Positions 32,625 to 44,206 of a stretch of DNA of 64,000 nt are shown here, piece by piece. The stretch covers positions 62,001-126,000 of the forward strand of contig JAIXMR010000066.1 in the NCBI GenBank assembly GCA_025677835.1. The letters run 5' to 3'. The notes beneath the pieces were generated by a model that was not told the DNA's origin, ran no database searches, and worked only from the letters and a program-made list of their open reading frames with translations. Position 1 is the first letter of the stretch. Every line of letters begins with the position of its first letter. The DNA comes from Sporodiniella umbellata. Taxonomy: Eukaryota; Mucoromycota; Mucoromycetes; Mucorales; Rhizopodaceae. The position numbers were made by a program, and so were the translations under genes.

Positions 32625-34177
32625 ATGAGTACTACAACCAATCTACAGACAATAAGCTCACCCACACCCAGTACCAATCGATTATCCCAAGTATTTGCAG
32701 AAAGAATTCAACATGCCAGTGTGCGTCACAAGACCCATTCACCACCTAGCTCACCCCCTCTGAATGAGCCTTTGAATCAACTCTCGATTGATTTTGACGG
32801 CAATACGCAATTGATTTTAAGACCGAATCGGATTATTAGAGGTAGTGAAAAAAAAAAGGGGGGGATGAAGCATTTACTCTTGTAGGTCATGTTTGTCTGG
32901 TAGTCACCAAAGCTGTGCTGGCTACTCAAATACGTATCAAGTTTCGTGCAGAAGAAACAGCCATGGCCAAAGTGAGAGAATATGGCTTGGAATCCAAAAT
33001 TGAACGTATCGATCAAGTGACAACGAACTATTTCGATGTGGAAGCAAAAGTGTGGGGAAAAGGCATCAATGGTATTATAATAATCAAAACAGCCCAAATA
33101 AACCCCCCCCCTTATTGATATGTCTGTCTGTACATAGCCTATTCTATGGCAAGTTGGGAAACGATTGAGCCTGGTGACTATCGATATGAATTTGCACTGA
33201 AAGTAACGGATAGAGATGTAGAGTGTATATATATATATATTGATTTCTGTTAGTTACCCAATGTCAATTTTCCACCTTCGACGGATGATCCTGTGGGATT
33301 CTCGATGCGTTATATTTGGTCAGCTCATTTGGATGGCGCTGGGTTCAACCCAGGCTTGAGATCCAAAGACTATATGATTCCTTATCGACCGATCATTGCT
33401 GCTCCTGCACCTGAGCCTTGGTCGTTTACCCAGACTTTACAGAACGAGAAACGGACAGTGATGGGTCATGTCACCTCGTTTGTACCTCGTCAAGCGTTTT
33501 GCCCAGATGAAGACGTGGACATGACATTGGCTATCGACTGTGTATCAGAAGATTGGATTGTAAGCGGGATGAGCTATAGTCTGTTTAAACACAACGAAGG
33601 CCAGATACAACTCCAACGAGGTTTGGCCCGGAAAAGCAAAACGCGAGAGATCCTTCACTCCATTGCCAGTGTGCCTGGTAACGCAGGCCATGTACGCGTC
33701 CCTATCCATTTCCATATCCCTACCCGTCTTGTCTCACCTTCGTTCCAGTCACGTCATATCAACGTCTACTACGATATCTTGTTCAGTGTTCAGTTTTCAA
33801 ACGCTGGCAGTCTATTGAAATCCAGTGTGACCTGTGAATTTGCGTTACCGATCGGTATCACCAACTTGCCCTATAACCATCTCCTACATATTCAGCATCT
33901 CACCTCAGTTCAATCCTACCAAACCTCAAAGGCATCTCCCGTCTTCTTTGACCCCGCCCTGGAAGAACCCAGACTCGATTGGTCTCATCATGCCACGCCA
34001 CCTATCACTTCTCCTCCGAGCTATTTTAGTATCAACGATCTACCCTATCAATCACAACTTCTTCAAGAACGTGAAGAAAAAACTCATTATACAAGTCGTC
34101 TCATCAAACCAGGTATGTCGCCCGAACTAGGTGACCCAATCGTCATCGTCTCTGAACATAAAGATTACGAATGGTAA
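32625..34177 (+). CDS. Alpha-arrestin (ART-type ubiquitin-ligase adaptor) with PPxY motif
   Basis: Four exons give about 468 residues. After a Ser/Thr/Pro-rich N-terminus, the arrestin N-domain begins at GNTQLILRPNRIIRGHVCLVVTKAVLATQIRIKF. It continues with the typical ETIEPGDYRYEFALKV and the PPST loop followed by GFSMRYIWSAHL. The arrestin C-domain follows (PWSFTQTLQNEKRTVMGHV, MTLAIDC, VRVPIHFHIPTR, INVYYDILFSVQF). Near the C-terminus SPPSYFS is a PPxY motif, the docking site for Rsp5/Nedd4-type E3 ligases. Proteins of this class recruit the ligase to plasma-membrane transporters for endocytosis. All introns fit the phase, and no part of the fold is missing. Confidence 0.88.
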
Positions 34178-34395
34178 CAACCAAAAACGTCATTGAAATC
34201 TTTTTATAACAAAAATATACTGAAGTGTCTTTTAATAAATCTAAAGGGTATATACATATCTGCATGCTCTATGTACAGAACTAACAAAGTAGAGAGGAGG
34301 GAAAAGGGGGAATAAAAAAAAAAAAAAAAAAAGGAAGCGATGTATATATATATATATATGTGTGTATGTATGTGTTGTATATATGTTTGTGTAGA

Positions 34396-34434
<39 letters not shown>

Positions 34435-34448
34435 TGTGCATGTAGCGT
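34178..34448. other. Convergent 3' region with (TG)n/(TA)n
   Basis: Poly(A) of 17 nt at about 34316-34332, TATATA at 34341-34358 and (TG)n at 34399-34427, lying between the arrestin 3' end and the 3' end of the small secreted-peptide gene. Confidence 0.7.
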
Positions 34449-34718
34449 TCAAAACATCATGGATCCAATGGCAATCATAATAGCAAGTGCCAAGATTGGC
34501 TCAGCATTGGAATTGCCTGTAGGTGAAGTATTAGTCACTGGCCGTGCATGCAAATAGTGAGATGGGTTATCATTAGCCTAATCAGCAAAAGAATTTAAAT
34601 CAGTTTTTTTTTTTTTTGGTTCTGTCAAAAAAAAAAAAAAAAGAAATCTTCATCTTACTTTTGTCAAAGAAATGCCAAAGAGAAACAACAACACAAGAGC
34701 CAAATAAACTGTACGCAT
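34449..34718 (-). CDS. Tiny secreted / GPI-type surface peptide, 62 aa, two exons
   Basis: Exon 1 (34718-34659) encodes MRTVYLALVLLFLFGISLTK, a textbook signal peptide, and ends at a GTAAGA donor. Exon 2 (34577-34449) follows a GATTAG acceptor after an 81-nt intron in phase 0 and encodes ANDNPSHYLHARPV ... NTSPTGNSNAEP then ILALAIMIAIGSMMF and a stop. The C-terminal hydrophobic stretch, right after small residues and without a basic tail, has the form of a GPI-anchor addition signal. The mature peptide would be only about 20-25 residues with one NxS/T glycosylation site (NTS). It resembles arabinogalactan-peptide architecture in plants rather than any fungal family I know. A short tail-anchored or secreted peptide is the alternative. 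Confidence 0.6.
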
Positions 34719-34883
34719 TTAGTAAACAAAAGTAGTGATAATAGTAGTAACAGTAATAAACAATAGAAAATAAATAAATAAAAACTTTAAGAAAAAAGAG
34801 AAAAAACTAAAAAAAAAATTTAAGAGAAGCTATTTTATACATGACGTCTGAACTCCTTCCCCTTATTTTTGATCTATTTAAAC

Positions 34884-34935
34884 CTGAGCCACCGTGGCTC
34901 AGTTAAGAAAGTCTTTCTTTTTTTTTTTTTTTTTT
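34884..34935. other. Two adjacent perfect inverted repeats followed by a T-run
   Basis: 34884-34902 is a 9-bp stem with one-base loop (CTGAGCCAC C GTGGCTCAG). Two bases later, 34905-34919 is a 7-bp stem with one-base loop (AAGAAAG T CTTTCTT). The second arm continues into about 18 T. The layout looks like a structured 3' end or cruciform, not like a gene. Confidence 0.6.
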
Positions 34936-35422
34936 ACCAAGGAAAAAACAAAAACAAAGCGAACTTTTATTGCAACACAGATAAATTGCTTGTGAAAAAC
35001 AGACAAGAATGTCTAGGCTCACATGGGGTCTGTCATGTCTATTGAGAAGCATAATTGACTTGGTGTGTGTAACCTAAATTCCACAAAAAAATACTTATTT
35101 TAGTGCTTCCACGCCATTTCTTTCTTTTTGGCTGGGTTTTTGGCTGTATTTAACTTTAATGTTTAGCCTATAAAAACATGCGCTGAAAGGAATGTTTTTG
35201 AGCCATTTTCATTCTGCTTCTCATTTATTTATTAATAAAACGAGGGTGTCTTCCAGTTTCCAAAACAAGTATTTTTTTGTTTTTAAAAAAAGCATACTAA
35301 AAGTTTATTGAGAGAGCCCATCTATAAGGAGTTTGGCTCGTTTTTGTTTTCAACAAACGAAAGGCATAAAGAAAATAATTTTTTTTAATAAAGAAGAATA
35401 CAATACAATATAAACGTTCTTT

Positions 35423-35760
35423 TTATCCCATCGATTGTTTGAATCCTATAGCCAAAACAGACCAGAGTAAGTTTTTGTGAAAAATGGGATGATCTTTTTT
35501 CTCATCCATTGACTGGCTCCTATCTCCCATAGTCACATAAAGGATACTAGGATAATCATCTACCATTTCTTTATGTAATCTTGATAAATTCATAGTGCCT
35601 GTACAGTCTAAATCAAGACTGAAGAAAACCTTTATAGAATGAAAGTTTATAACACCCACAAGCTATTTGTCAAACCTTTCCAAAAGACAAATACATTTAA
35701 AACCTTGACCTTCAAGTAGAATTCTAATGTATCTACGATTGGCTTTAGAAATCAACGTAC
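35423..35760 (-). CDS. Orphan exons of an unrecognised protein
   Basis: A minus-strand frame ending at 35423 encodes MNLSRLHKEMVDDYPSILY then TMGDRSQSMDEKKDHPIF and NLLWSVLAIGFKQSMG, varied in composition and coding-like. An upstream frame (about 35760-35690) encodes SKANRRYIRILLEGQ; the two could join by a GTTTTA...TTTAG intron in phase. No convincing start exon is found in the homopolymer-rich DNA beyond. It may be the 3' part of a small gene or a decayed remnant. I cannot name a family. Confidence 0.3.
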
Positions 35761-36237
35761 AGAAAACACAATATAGAAAAAAAAAAAAAGAGTATTACTT
35801 TTCTCTTTTTTTTTCAAAAAAAAAAATATATATATGTAAAGAACTGTTTGTAGTGAGGTCTTTATTGATGTGTATAGAATTGCAAGTGTGTCCAGGGTCC
35901 AATTTGAATTCCCACCTAAAAAAACGATTAAACATCCGCATTTTCCTCCTCCCCCCTTTTTTTTTTTTTTTTTTTTTTGGTAGCAGTAGAGCAATGTGAG
36001 ATAAGCCAATAAAACAAGAAACCTGGTCAAGTAGAGAAATAAAATAAAGCGCTTTAATGTTATTGCTATTGTTGTTATTGCCATTTCTGCGCTTGAACTA
36101 CAGAATAATGAAAGTAACAGAGAAAGCTTTTGGTAGATATATTATGTGTGTGTGTGTGTGTGTTGTGTGCGTGTAAAATTTTGGATAATCATCGTCGTTA
36201 CTTTAAATGACATTTTTATTCTAGGGTGTCACAGGAT

Positions 36238-37169
36238 TCATGTGAGCGGTGGTCTGTCTTGCATTGGGATGTCGGTCGTACTCCTCGACTCGTAGTCAGA
36301 GTAGGTCAAATTGGGTGTACTATATGTCTGTTGGGCTACAGAAAGATCTCCTTGGATCTCTTCGTCCGTTGCACCGCCTACAAAAGAGCGTAATCAAAGA
36401 AATTAAGAGTGAAGGCAACATAGTTCATTATAAACGCTATAAGGGAATTTTTGTATGCAAAAAAGGATATCAATTGTATATAATCGCTCAGGTGGTACCC
36501 ATCCACTATAATCGTACGCTTGATGTTGTGTTTTGGCTATCAAAAAAAAAAAAAAAATCAACAAGTATATATATATATTGTTATTTACATTGTCTGTCTA
36601 ATTGGCTCATCTCTTTTTTTATTCTCAACAGTTCATTTTGTGTTCTATCTAAAAGTTGAGTTCTAGCCCCTTTTCGCTGAAGCTAATAAAGAAGTGAGTA
36701 CGTATTTACCACAAAATAACCTACATAGTATTCGTTCCAAAGTCTTTCTTTTTGTGAAGAAAACCAGTTGAGAATCAAGTTGTGCTCATGTGCTTTCCAA
36801 ATCTGAATTTTTTCGAGCTTTTCTTTTTTGGAATCTTCAAGACCGCTCATCAGTCGCTCGTAATCTGGGTGCTCTGAAGGGTCAACCACAGGGCTGTCGG
36901 TTGGCTCTAACGCTTCCTCTTGGTGGTATCTTTTCATAGTATACAAGGGAAAAAAAGATGGAGATTAGTGGTGCGGTACACAGGAGAATAGGAAAAAGGT
37001 CTATAGTGTTTTACTGAAGCCGATAATCAGGATCAAATGCATTGTTATCCTTTTTAGTGCGCATCTGCTTCTTCTTTTTATATAACGTTTTTGTTTTATT
37101 CAAGTCTTTAAATTCATGACTCAAAACAGGTTTCTTAATACGGTTGCTACGTGATAGAGCGGAAGACAT
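36238..37169 (-). CDS. Second Sds3/BRMS1-like coiled-coil protein
   Basis: Exon 37169-37015 (MSSALSRSNRIKKPVLSHEF ... AFDPDYRLQ, basic) can splice in phase by an 85-nt intron to YHQEEALEPTDSPVVDPSEHPDYERLM. That exon joins across a 42-nt intron (36683-36724) to LQRKGARTQLLDRTQNELLRI. The pattern HPDYERLMSGLEDSKKEKLEKI ... SQKERLWNEYY ... QLLDRTQNELLRIKKEM is the Sds3-like coiled coil (hPdY, then long alternating charge, then LLD.l...L..I). The C-terminal exon reads GATDEEIQGDLSVAQQ and ends DRPPLT. The donor before that last exon is not certain. Alternatively, translation starts at the ATG at 36937 and 37011-37169 is a separate 52-residue ORF. A role in a Sin3-type deacetylase complex is inferred. 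Confidence 0.6.
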
Positions 37170-37837
37170 AGTAGAAATGATATAACAATTAGAAAAAGAA
37201 AAAAAGAAAACCAAAAAAAAAAAAAAAAAGGGATAAAATGGAGTTATAAAATGACTGTTATGATGTGTCACACATCACCATTTGCTTTTTTTTTTTTTTT
37301 TTTTTCTCCTTTCCCTTCCTAATCGCAATACAAAAGTTCATTTTTCCCTTTTTTGTCGCCCTCACAACGATCCCCTAATAATCGATTATTTGTGGCCATT
37401 GGAAATAGAGGCTCCGTTTCGTTTCTAGTATACATTCCATAGATACAAGCTACAGCTTTTTCTATAACTTGAATCTATTCAAGTCTGTATTTTGAAACTG
37501 ATTTTTCTTTTAAACACGTTCTAATTCTTATTTATATAGTAAAATGCTACCATGAATCCCATAGTTTGGTATTGGATGTCATTCCCTGAAGTTTATACTA
37601 CGGAACTGTACCGTCATATCTATATGTGTAGGCGTACACATACATACATACACACACACAAACTTTGATCTACCATCGGTACCACAGCAAATTTCCTTTT
37701 ATAGCACGTCTGTCTTCTTAGTAAAACCGGTCCATAATTCCTACCCAGGGGAACAAGCCACCAAAGTTAAGCTCACCCCTTCTCATTTCAGTATTGATTC
37801 TTTTTTGTGCGTGCAAACAGCATTTAAAAAAGAATAC

Positions 37838-38972
37838 ATGACATCCTTCTTACGACCATTCAACCCCATCGCCCGCCGTTGCATTCATCAAACAACTCGT
37901 GCTTTACAACAAGACACAGAAGCTGCAGCCCAACGTAAATATTAAACAGAACTAAAGTTGCTTTTTTTTTTTTTTTGGTATTCAACCCTCTATTTCTCTA
38001 CATACAAAAAGGCGCTGAACGTACCATGACCCGTTTCTGGAAACGTGCTGGCATTAAAGAAGATAAAGGTATTTATATACAATACAACCACCTTACACAA
38101 GTTTAATGAAAAAAAAAAAAAAAATACACCCCCTTCTTCAACTCACCTGTTACACCCCTTTTTTTATTTTTAAAAAAAAGATAAAGTAACTGTGGTTCTC
38201 GATCAACGCAATTTACGTACACCTAGTAAAAACATTGTTCAATTTCCCAAGCAACAAAGAGAATTAGCTTTATTTACAGCTGCGGAATGGGATGTACAAA
38301 CCAAAAATTTGAAAGCTCATACATTACCTTTGGTAAAGCAATTTTTTTTTTAAAGGTTAGAGTTTGTTACTTATATTTTTGTAGACTTCTATTATTGCTC
38401 GTTCTCTAGATGCCTTCGATCCTATTTCAGCTGAAGATACTACGATCCGACCTGCTGTGATTGATAAATTGATGCAATATTTTGATACCGACGCTATATG
38501 TTATCACGAAGAAGGACCTGAGAGTTTGGTCGAACTTCAAAATAGATATTGGCAACCCATTGTAGACTGGGTTCAAAAGAGTTATGGTGTCAAAATCAAC
38601 ACAACTACTGATATCTTTGCCATCACTCAACCCCAAGAAACCAAAGAAAAGCTGAGAAAGGTAATTGAGGCCATGGATGCTTTGGAACTTGCTGCTTTTG
38701 AAAAGGCTGTTATGACTTCCAAGAGCTTCTTGATCGGTTTTACTCTTGTTAAAAATGGTGTTTCGGTTGAAAATGCTGCCTGTGCAGCTCACGTGGAAAT
38801 GAAAAGTCAAATGGATCGATGGGGAGAAGTAGAAGACAGTAAGTAGTTTATTTTATATGTGTATATACATACTCTTAACACTTTCTAAAAAGGTCACGAC
38901 GTTGAACAAGCTTACATGAGACAAACGTTAGGATCAGTGGCTGTTATTTTAATGCACAAGCATCAGATTTAA
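37838..38972 (+). CDS. ATP12: ATP12 family F1-ATPase assembly chaperone, mitochondrial
   Basis: Five exons give about 290 residues. The N-terminus MTSFLRPFNPIARRCIHQTT is a mitochondrial presequence. Family landmarks follow in order: RTMTRFWKRAGI, VVLDQRNLRTPSKN, LALFTAAEWDVQ, LPLTSIIARSLDAFD, MQYFDTDAICYHEEGPESLVELQ, YWQPIVDWVQKSYG and GFTLVKNGVSVENAACAAHVE. ATP12 binds the F1 alpha subunit and is needed to build the alpha3beta3 hexamer. Introns are 50-90 nt; two contain homopolymers. The gene is complete. Confidence 0.95.
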
Positions 38973-39063
38973 ACAACAATAAATACAAAATCTAAACAAA
39001 CATAGTCCGCTAATACTACAACTGCGTGTGTGTGTGTGTGTGTGTAGATTTGGTTTTATTACT

Positions 39064-40204
39064 TCAAAAGATAGAAGTGGGATGATTTGAACATAAAAGA
39101 GACATAATGTCGGACATAGTAATCACACTCTGAAGCTTTTTAGATTCTAATGAATCTAAAATCCATACCCGGTGAGTGTCTTTCTCTATCATAATATCCA
39201 GGATGTTTTTTAAAGGAGTACTGGTTGTGGTCACAGGGGACGATTGATGCTTTGAAAATTTCTATAAAAGAACTTTTATAAGACAAAAAGAAAATACTAT
39301 GTGGTATAAACAAGTAAAAGGCGAGTTATGAAACAACGCTGAATTAACTTACTTGAGCATAATCTTTACAGGGAAGTACCAACTGTTCAATCGATTCCAA
39401 ATTCGCATTCGGTAAATCCTCCACACAAATATCAAACAAAAAGTTACCACTGTTTTTTTTTTTTTTTTTTTTTTGAAGGGGAGATTAATGTATATGTATG
39501 TAGATATATCTCTATATGGGCATGCTTTACTTTTCAACCACAGGTAGTCCACCTAGGTTTTTATCGGCCATCCACCGATAGACATCTAAAGCTGTCTGAT
39601 CCACCGAAGCTATAATAAGCTTTTCTTTTGAAATCAAGTCTAGACTGTGCACAGGACGTTCTAGGTCCAATAAACCTTCCACAGATTCCGGGTGACTTTG
39701 AATATGTCGGATGATGTCCGTTTGAGATAATAAACAGCATTTCTCCAGAGGTCCGTTAAAGTTAACTACTAGAGTACGATGCTTTCCAGAAGCAAAAACA
39801 CGCAAGGTCTACAATGTGTTTATGTATAGGGATAATTAATCTAAATGAAAGCTCTAAACTATATCGCTTCTTACTTCGGCCAATTTGTCAGTACGATCCA
39901 TCTTATGCATGCGATAACTCTCTCTATCTGTATCTAATCCCAAAACGTTTTCGACAGGATCTTGTAGCTTGAGTCTTTCTACTTTCTCATCTTGGATCAA
40001 GAACAAAAGAATATCCAAAAGGTTTACGATACTCACAATGTCTGTATCCTGGTGAGAGTAGATAGGAAGTGAGGTAATCCTATTGGTCGACATCATATTC
40101 AATGCTGTCTGCACAGATACCGTCGGACTCACAGCTATCAATTCAGGTTTGGTTCTTGTTAAGTGAAGATCAATCGGTCTTAGTTGGGTAATCAATGCGC
40201 TCAT
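39064..40204 (-). CDS. Protein of four CBS domains, AMPK-gamma-like
   Basis: Four exons give about 300 residues. Four CBS-type repeats can be traced: SVQTALNMMSTNRITSLPIYS with IVSIVNLLDILLFL; RVFASGKHRTLVVNF with LLSQTDIIRHI; TALDVYRWMADKNLGGLPVVEKNGNFLFDICVEDL; and NILDIMIEKDTHRVWILDS with VITMSDIMSLL. Each has the helix-strand-strand-helix form with a terminal Ser/Thr-x-Asp-like end. Tandem CBS pairs bind AMP/ATP or S-adenosyl ligands. The arrangement of four is that of the Snf4/AMPK gamma subunit and of Sds23-like proteins; I cannot decide between them. The start MSALITQLRPIDLHL is the first ATG after a poly(A) leader. Confidence 0.75.
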
Positions 40205-43200
40205 ATTTAAAAACAGAATTATTCAATAAAAATCGTTTTTTTTGTTTTTGAAAAAAGGAAAAAAAAAAAAAAAGTCGACTTGACAGAATGGGTGTGTGAA
40301 CCTTTATTCTGCAAACGTAATCGTGCCACTTTGTTACAGAATGGAGATTCAAAATACTTGACTTGCCTCTTTTCTCCGCTAGGAGTACTAAAATCATCAT
40401 GATTGTATTTGGATCAACCCTCTTGAAAAAAGAAAAAAAAAAGGCTCTCTTTCTTTTGTGTATAAACAAAGCTGTTGCTTTGCGAGTAATTTGGCTATAT
40501 TCTTAATGAAAATTATAGAGACGGTAAACAAGCTTGAGCTTTTTTTAAAAAAAAAAAAAAAATCAAGTTTCTGAGTTTTCCACTCAGAAAATCTTTCTAT
40601 TTAGCACTTTTTGAAAGCTATGACAAATACAGCGAACAGATCTCAGTTTGTATTTCAAGGGATGTCGCCTAATCTCTACTTATTCCTATCTGCCTTCCAA
40701 ACCCCAGCACTATTGAGAAGCTAAACTAAGATATCAGTAGTGAATTAGAGCTTTATATACTTTTGGTTGCCTATGATTGAACCAGTAGCCCAAAAATGAG
40801 TGCTTTGAAAGGCTGCGTTCACCATTCGCACAAATACTACCGTAACAGACACAATATATGAAATGCTTGTAAAACAATATTCTTTTTTTGGTTTACTGAA
40901 TCCAACCAATAGATACTGTCTCTCGTAGTGTTGTCTCTTTTGGGAACGATTTTTTTTTCTTTACATATGTTTGAGGCCACTAATATTTGCATCTCTTGAA
41001 AGTGTAGATACTTAGTTAATCATAAATATATGGCGAATACGGGCTGTACTAATCAACAGATATTAAGCTATCGCGTTCTATTGCTGATAGCTTATTTTTT
41101 TTTTTTTGCTCAAAAAACAAAGCTGTTCAACCATTGCTCTAACCGTTTGAGATAAAAAGGTTGAATAGTAAAACAGCTTTCAGAAAGAGCTCAATTTTGG
41201 TTTTGTTCTTTCTGGATGTCAAGCCTAACAGAGTACCTTGCCATGTACTACATGTTGTACACATTGTTGTCATACACGTATCGTGAGTTATTATCAAGCC
41301 ATTGCCTACCACTTCTATCAGTTTGGTGGCGAGCTTAGTAAATAATAGTACCGCGATTTCTTCCTATTTTTTTTTTACTTTATATTCAAAGTATATAACG
41401 CACTATTACTTAGCCATTATAACTATAAAGATTCATAAAACTTAAATCTATATGGCCTGAGAAAAAGACACTATGCTTTGTATCCCAAATAGATAGATGC
41501 TTACCATTCAAACTGTCATGCGGTATTTTATAGAAAACCCTAATGAACTGGGTACTTGAATTGCTATTATAGCTAAACTCTTGCTTTGAGCTTTGTTGAG
41601 AATTGCCAAGTCAGCTAAAAAGGTCTTTAAACAAAAAATAGCCAAAACGATCACCTACTAAAAATCAAAGGTTTTTTTTGTAGGCTGGGTATACAAAGTA
41701 TATATCTAAAAAAGAATTTACTCTTTTTTGTATACTTTTTATGACAAGCTCGATATAACGAACTATAAAATTTTCCAGCTTAAACTAAAAAGATTGAATT
41801 TTTTTTTACAATAGAAAGATCTATACCTTTTCCTTAGTCAGGACAATAGTAATTTTTATGCATTCCTTTTACTATATCAGACACACTTTATTGTTCTATC
41901 TAATAGCCATCCATAAAAACTAAACAGGATTAAATGCTCACAGCAGCATTTAAACATAATGTATTTGCTTTATTTTTATTACTTACAAGATTGGAAGCGT
42001 ATTTAGCATAAACAAAAAGAACTGAGCCGCTTAAAAACTCTCAATGTTTTTTCTTTTTTTAAAAAAAATGAGTCAAACATTCATGAGTTTTCTATCAGTT
42101 TCATATAGTAATACCTATGGACAAATTAGTTAGTTTTGACACGATATAATAATAACATATGTATGCCATGTCTCCCGGTCTATATTTTTCCCTGTTTTAA
42201 TGTGCTGTTTTTACGCAAAGCAAGCACATGTACCCTTTTCCATTACCTTCTATTTTTTTGAAACAAGTCATTGAGTACAACTAAAAAGGGAGAACCAATA
42301 TATTGACTTTGAACATTTGTTGATCCCAACTTTCTTTTAATGTACAACTGTTTGATTTTGAAAAACAAAAATTAATATACACTTCTCTTATAAATAAATA
42401 GTTATAAAACTCAAGATGCTAGAGTGTAAATATTTTGAAGCCTAGATTAAGTTATTTTCTATTTTCTTTTTTTATCTGGTGGTGATGTACGATCAGATTA
42501 TATTTAAAAGATATTTTTTCCATACTGCACAGCCCTAAATTTGCATAGATTATCTCGAGACCTCCCTCAGAACTACAATTTTCCTAAAGAGGCTGATTCA
42601 CTCTTATGATAAGACATATTGAATAGTGTACACAAATGTGAATCCATTTTATGATAGTCAATTTAAAAGTTGTTTATTTTACGTTTTCAGAATACGTTTT
42701 CAGTGAATCAAATTCATGTTTTTGACTCTTAACATTACATTTGACCCTTAAAAGCCTGTTTCCGTATTTTGCAAAGAAAAGGCTGGCAAGCTATCTCGTT
42801 ATATTTATAACCCGCTGAAATAGTACATGAAAGACTTACTACTTGAAGTCCAAAACTAGTACGTTTTATTCAGTAGGCTTATATGGCTTACATTTTGGTC
42901 TTGACATCAACAAGGAAATTGGTGTAGGAATTACTCTTTGAAGACTGGTGCTTCCTTTTTTTAGTGATTTATTGTTCTTGTGCTTAAGAGAGAAGACAGG
43001 GTAAGAGGAGAGCCAGTATCATGGTTTCTACGGTATTTTTCGGCTTTGATAATTCCGGAAAGGGTGTTTGGGCATAAGGCGCTAGCATTTTCAAAAAAAA
43101 ATTATTTGTAAAAATAGTCATGATAGCAAAGGCAGATACATCGCTTTTAAGTTTATGTTGCTCATATCACTACTTTGCGATCGCCTCGATTTGCATTTAA

Positions 43201-44093
43201 ACTGGTTTGATCATGTCACCATTTGTTATTGTTTTTATCGGCAAAAAAGAACTACGAAACAGAAATGCTTACTTATGGCGTTGTTTGGTTTCGTTTAGCG
43301 AGTTTTTTATGATACAGGAACATCGAAAGCTTCAAAGCATTCGTATTACTACTTCCGCTTTTGGAATCCTCTACCGCTATATATTCCGCTGGCATAGCTA
43401 ACTGAAATCTACGATAAACGATCGCCTTCTCATTATCTATTCTCGGCTAACGGTTTAACTTCTTTTTTTTTAGCAAAGCACAACCCTCAAAAAAGGTATC
43501 GCATCACTGACCTTTTGCACAACTGTGCGATGTTGCTGACCAATCAAAGAAAGCTAGTGACATAATAAGGCTAGGGGCGGGTGAGGGTCCTGTTTTGTTT
43601 GTATTTTTAAGCATACACACAAAAAATATAAAGTAACCATTTATGTTTTTATCCAATCGTTCTCATTGGACTATGGTCTATTTAAATACATTTGGCAGAA
43701 TCACATGCAGAGGAAGAAAAGAACCACATGCAAATCCATCAATGCAGAGTGTGTCGGTCATGATGTAAATGCAAGTGGAACTGATTGGCAACAAAAGCAG
43801 TAAACTATTTGCTTTTGTGCCTACGTGGTTAAGACAAACATAGGCAATTTTCAGTCATTTTCTTCAAATTGAGCATGAACTTATACCTGTAGAATGTTTT
43901 GTCCACTGTGTATAGAAAACATTAAAAGTCAAATTCTATTTTTGAGATTTGAGCTATTTTGATTTGCTGCAAAAGTGAGGCCTATAAAATGAGGAAAAGA
44001 AGAGGCGTGCAACAAAAAAATTAAATTTTTTATATAATAACTCAAATTATTTGTTTATCTTTCTTTCTTCTTCCTTGCAAATTAAATAATAAC
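40205..44093. other. 4-kb AT-rich region without a supportable gene
   Basis: The longest gene-poor stretch in the window. Frames are short and no phase-compatible exon chains, repeats with target duplications or transposon motifs were found. It contains an 8-bp inverted repeat at 40568-40590 (TTTCTGAG ... CTCAGAAA). Homopolymers are shorter and rarer than elsewhere in the window. It may hold regulatory DNA for the PAQR gene, a decayed element or an unannotated RNA. Confidence 0.6.
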
Positions 44094-44101
44094 TATAAAA
44101 G
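44094..44101 (+). promoter_or_regulatory. TATA box of the PAQR gene
   Basis: TATAAAAG lies 106 nt upstream of the start codon at 44207; another TATAAAA lies near 43983. Confidence 0.5.
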
Positions 44102-44206
44102 CTCAGAATATAGAGATACAACAATTATAGAACAACAAAAAAGCTTTAGGAAATAGTTATTCTTTTTCTCTTTTTTTAATACAAAAAAAAAAAAAAACAA
44201 CACAAC

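Noticed and set aside
40661..40725. Short ATG frame MSPNLYLFLSAFQ... as a possible signal peptide gene
   Set aside because: Only 20 codons, no downstream exon in phase, no TATA box nearby.
43207..43401. 64-residue plus-strand frame in the 4-kb gene-poor region
   Set aside because: No motif, no promoter or splice context, composition close to random for this DNA.
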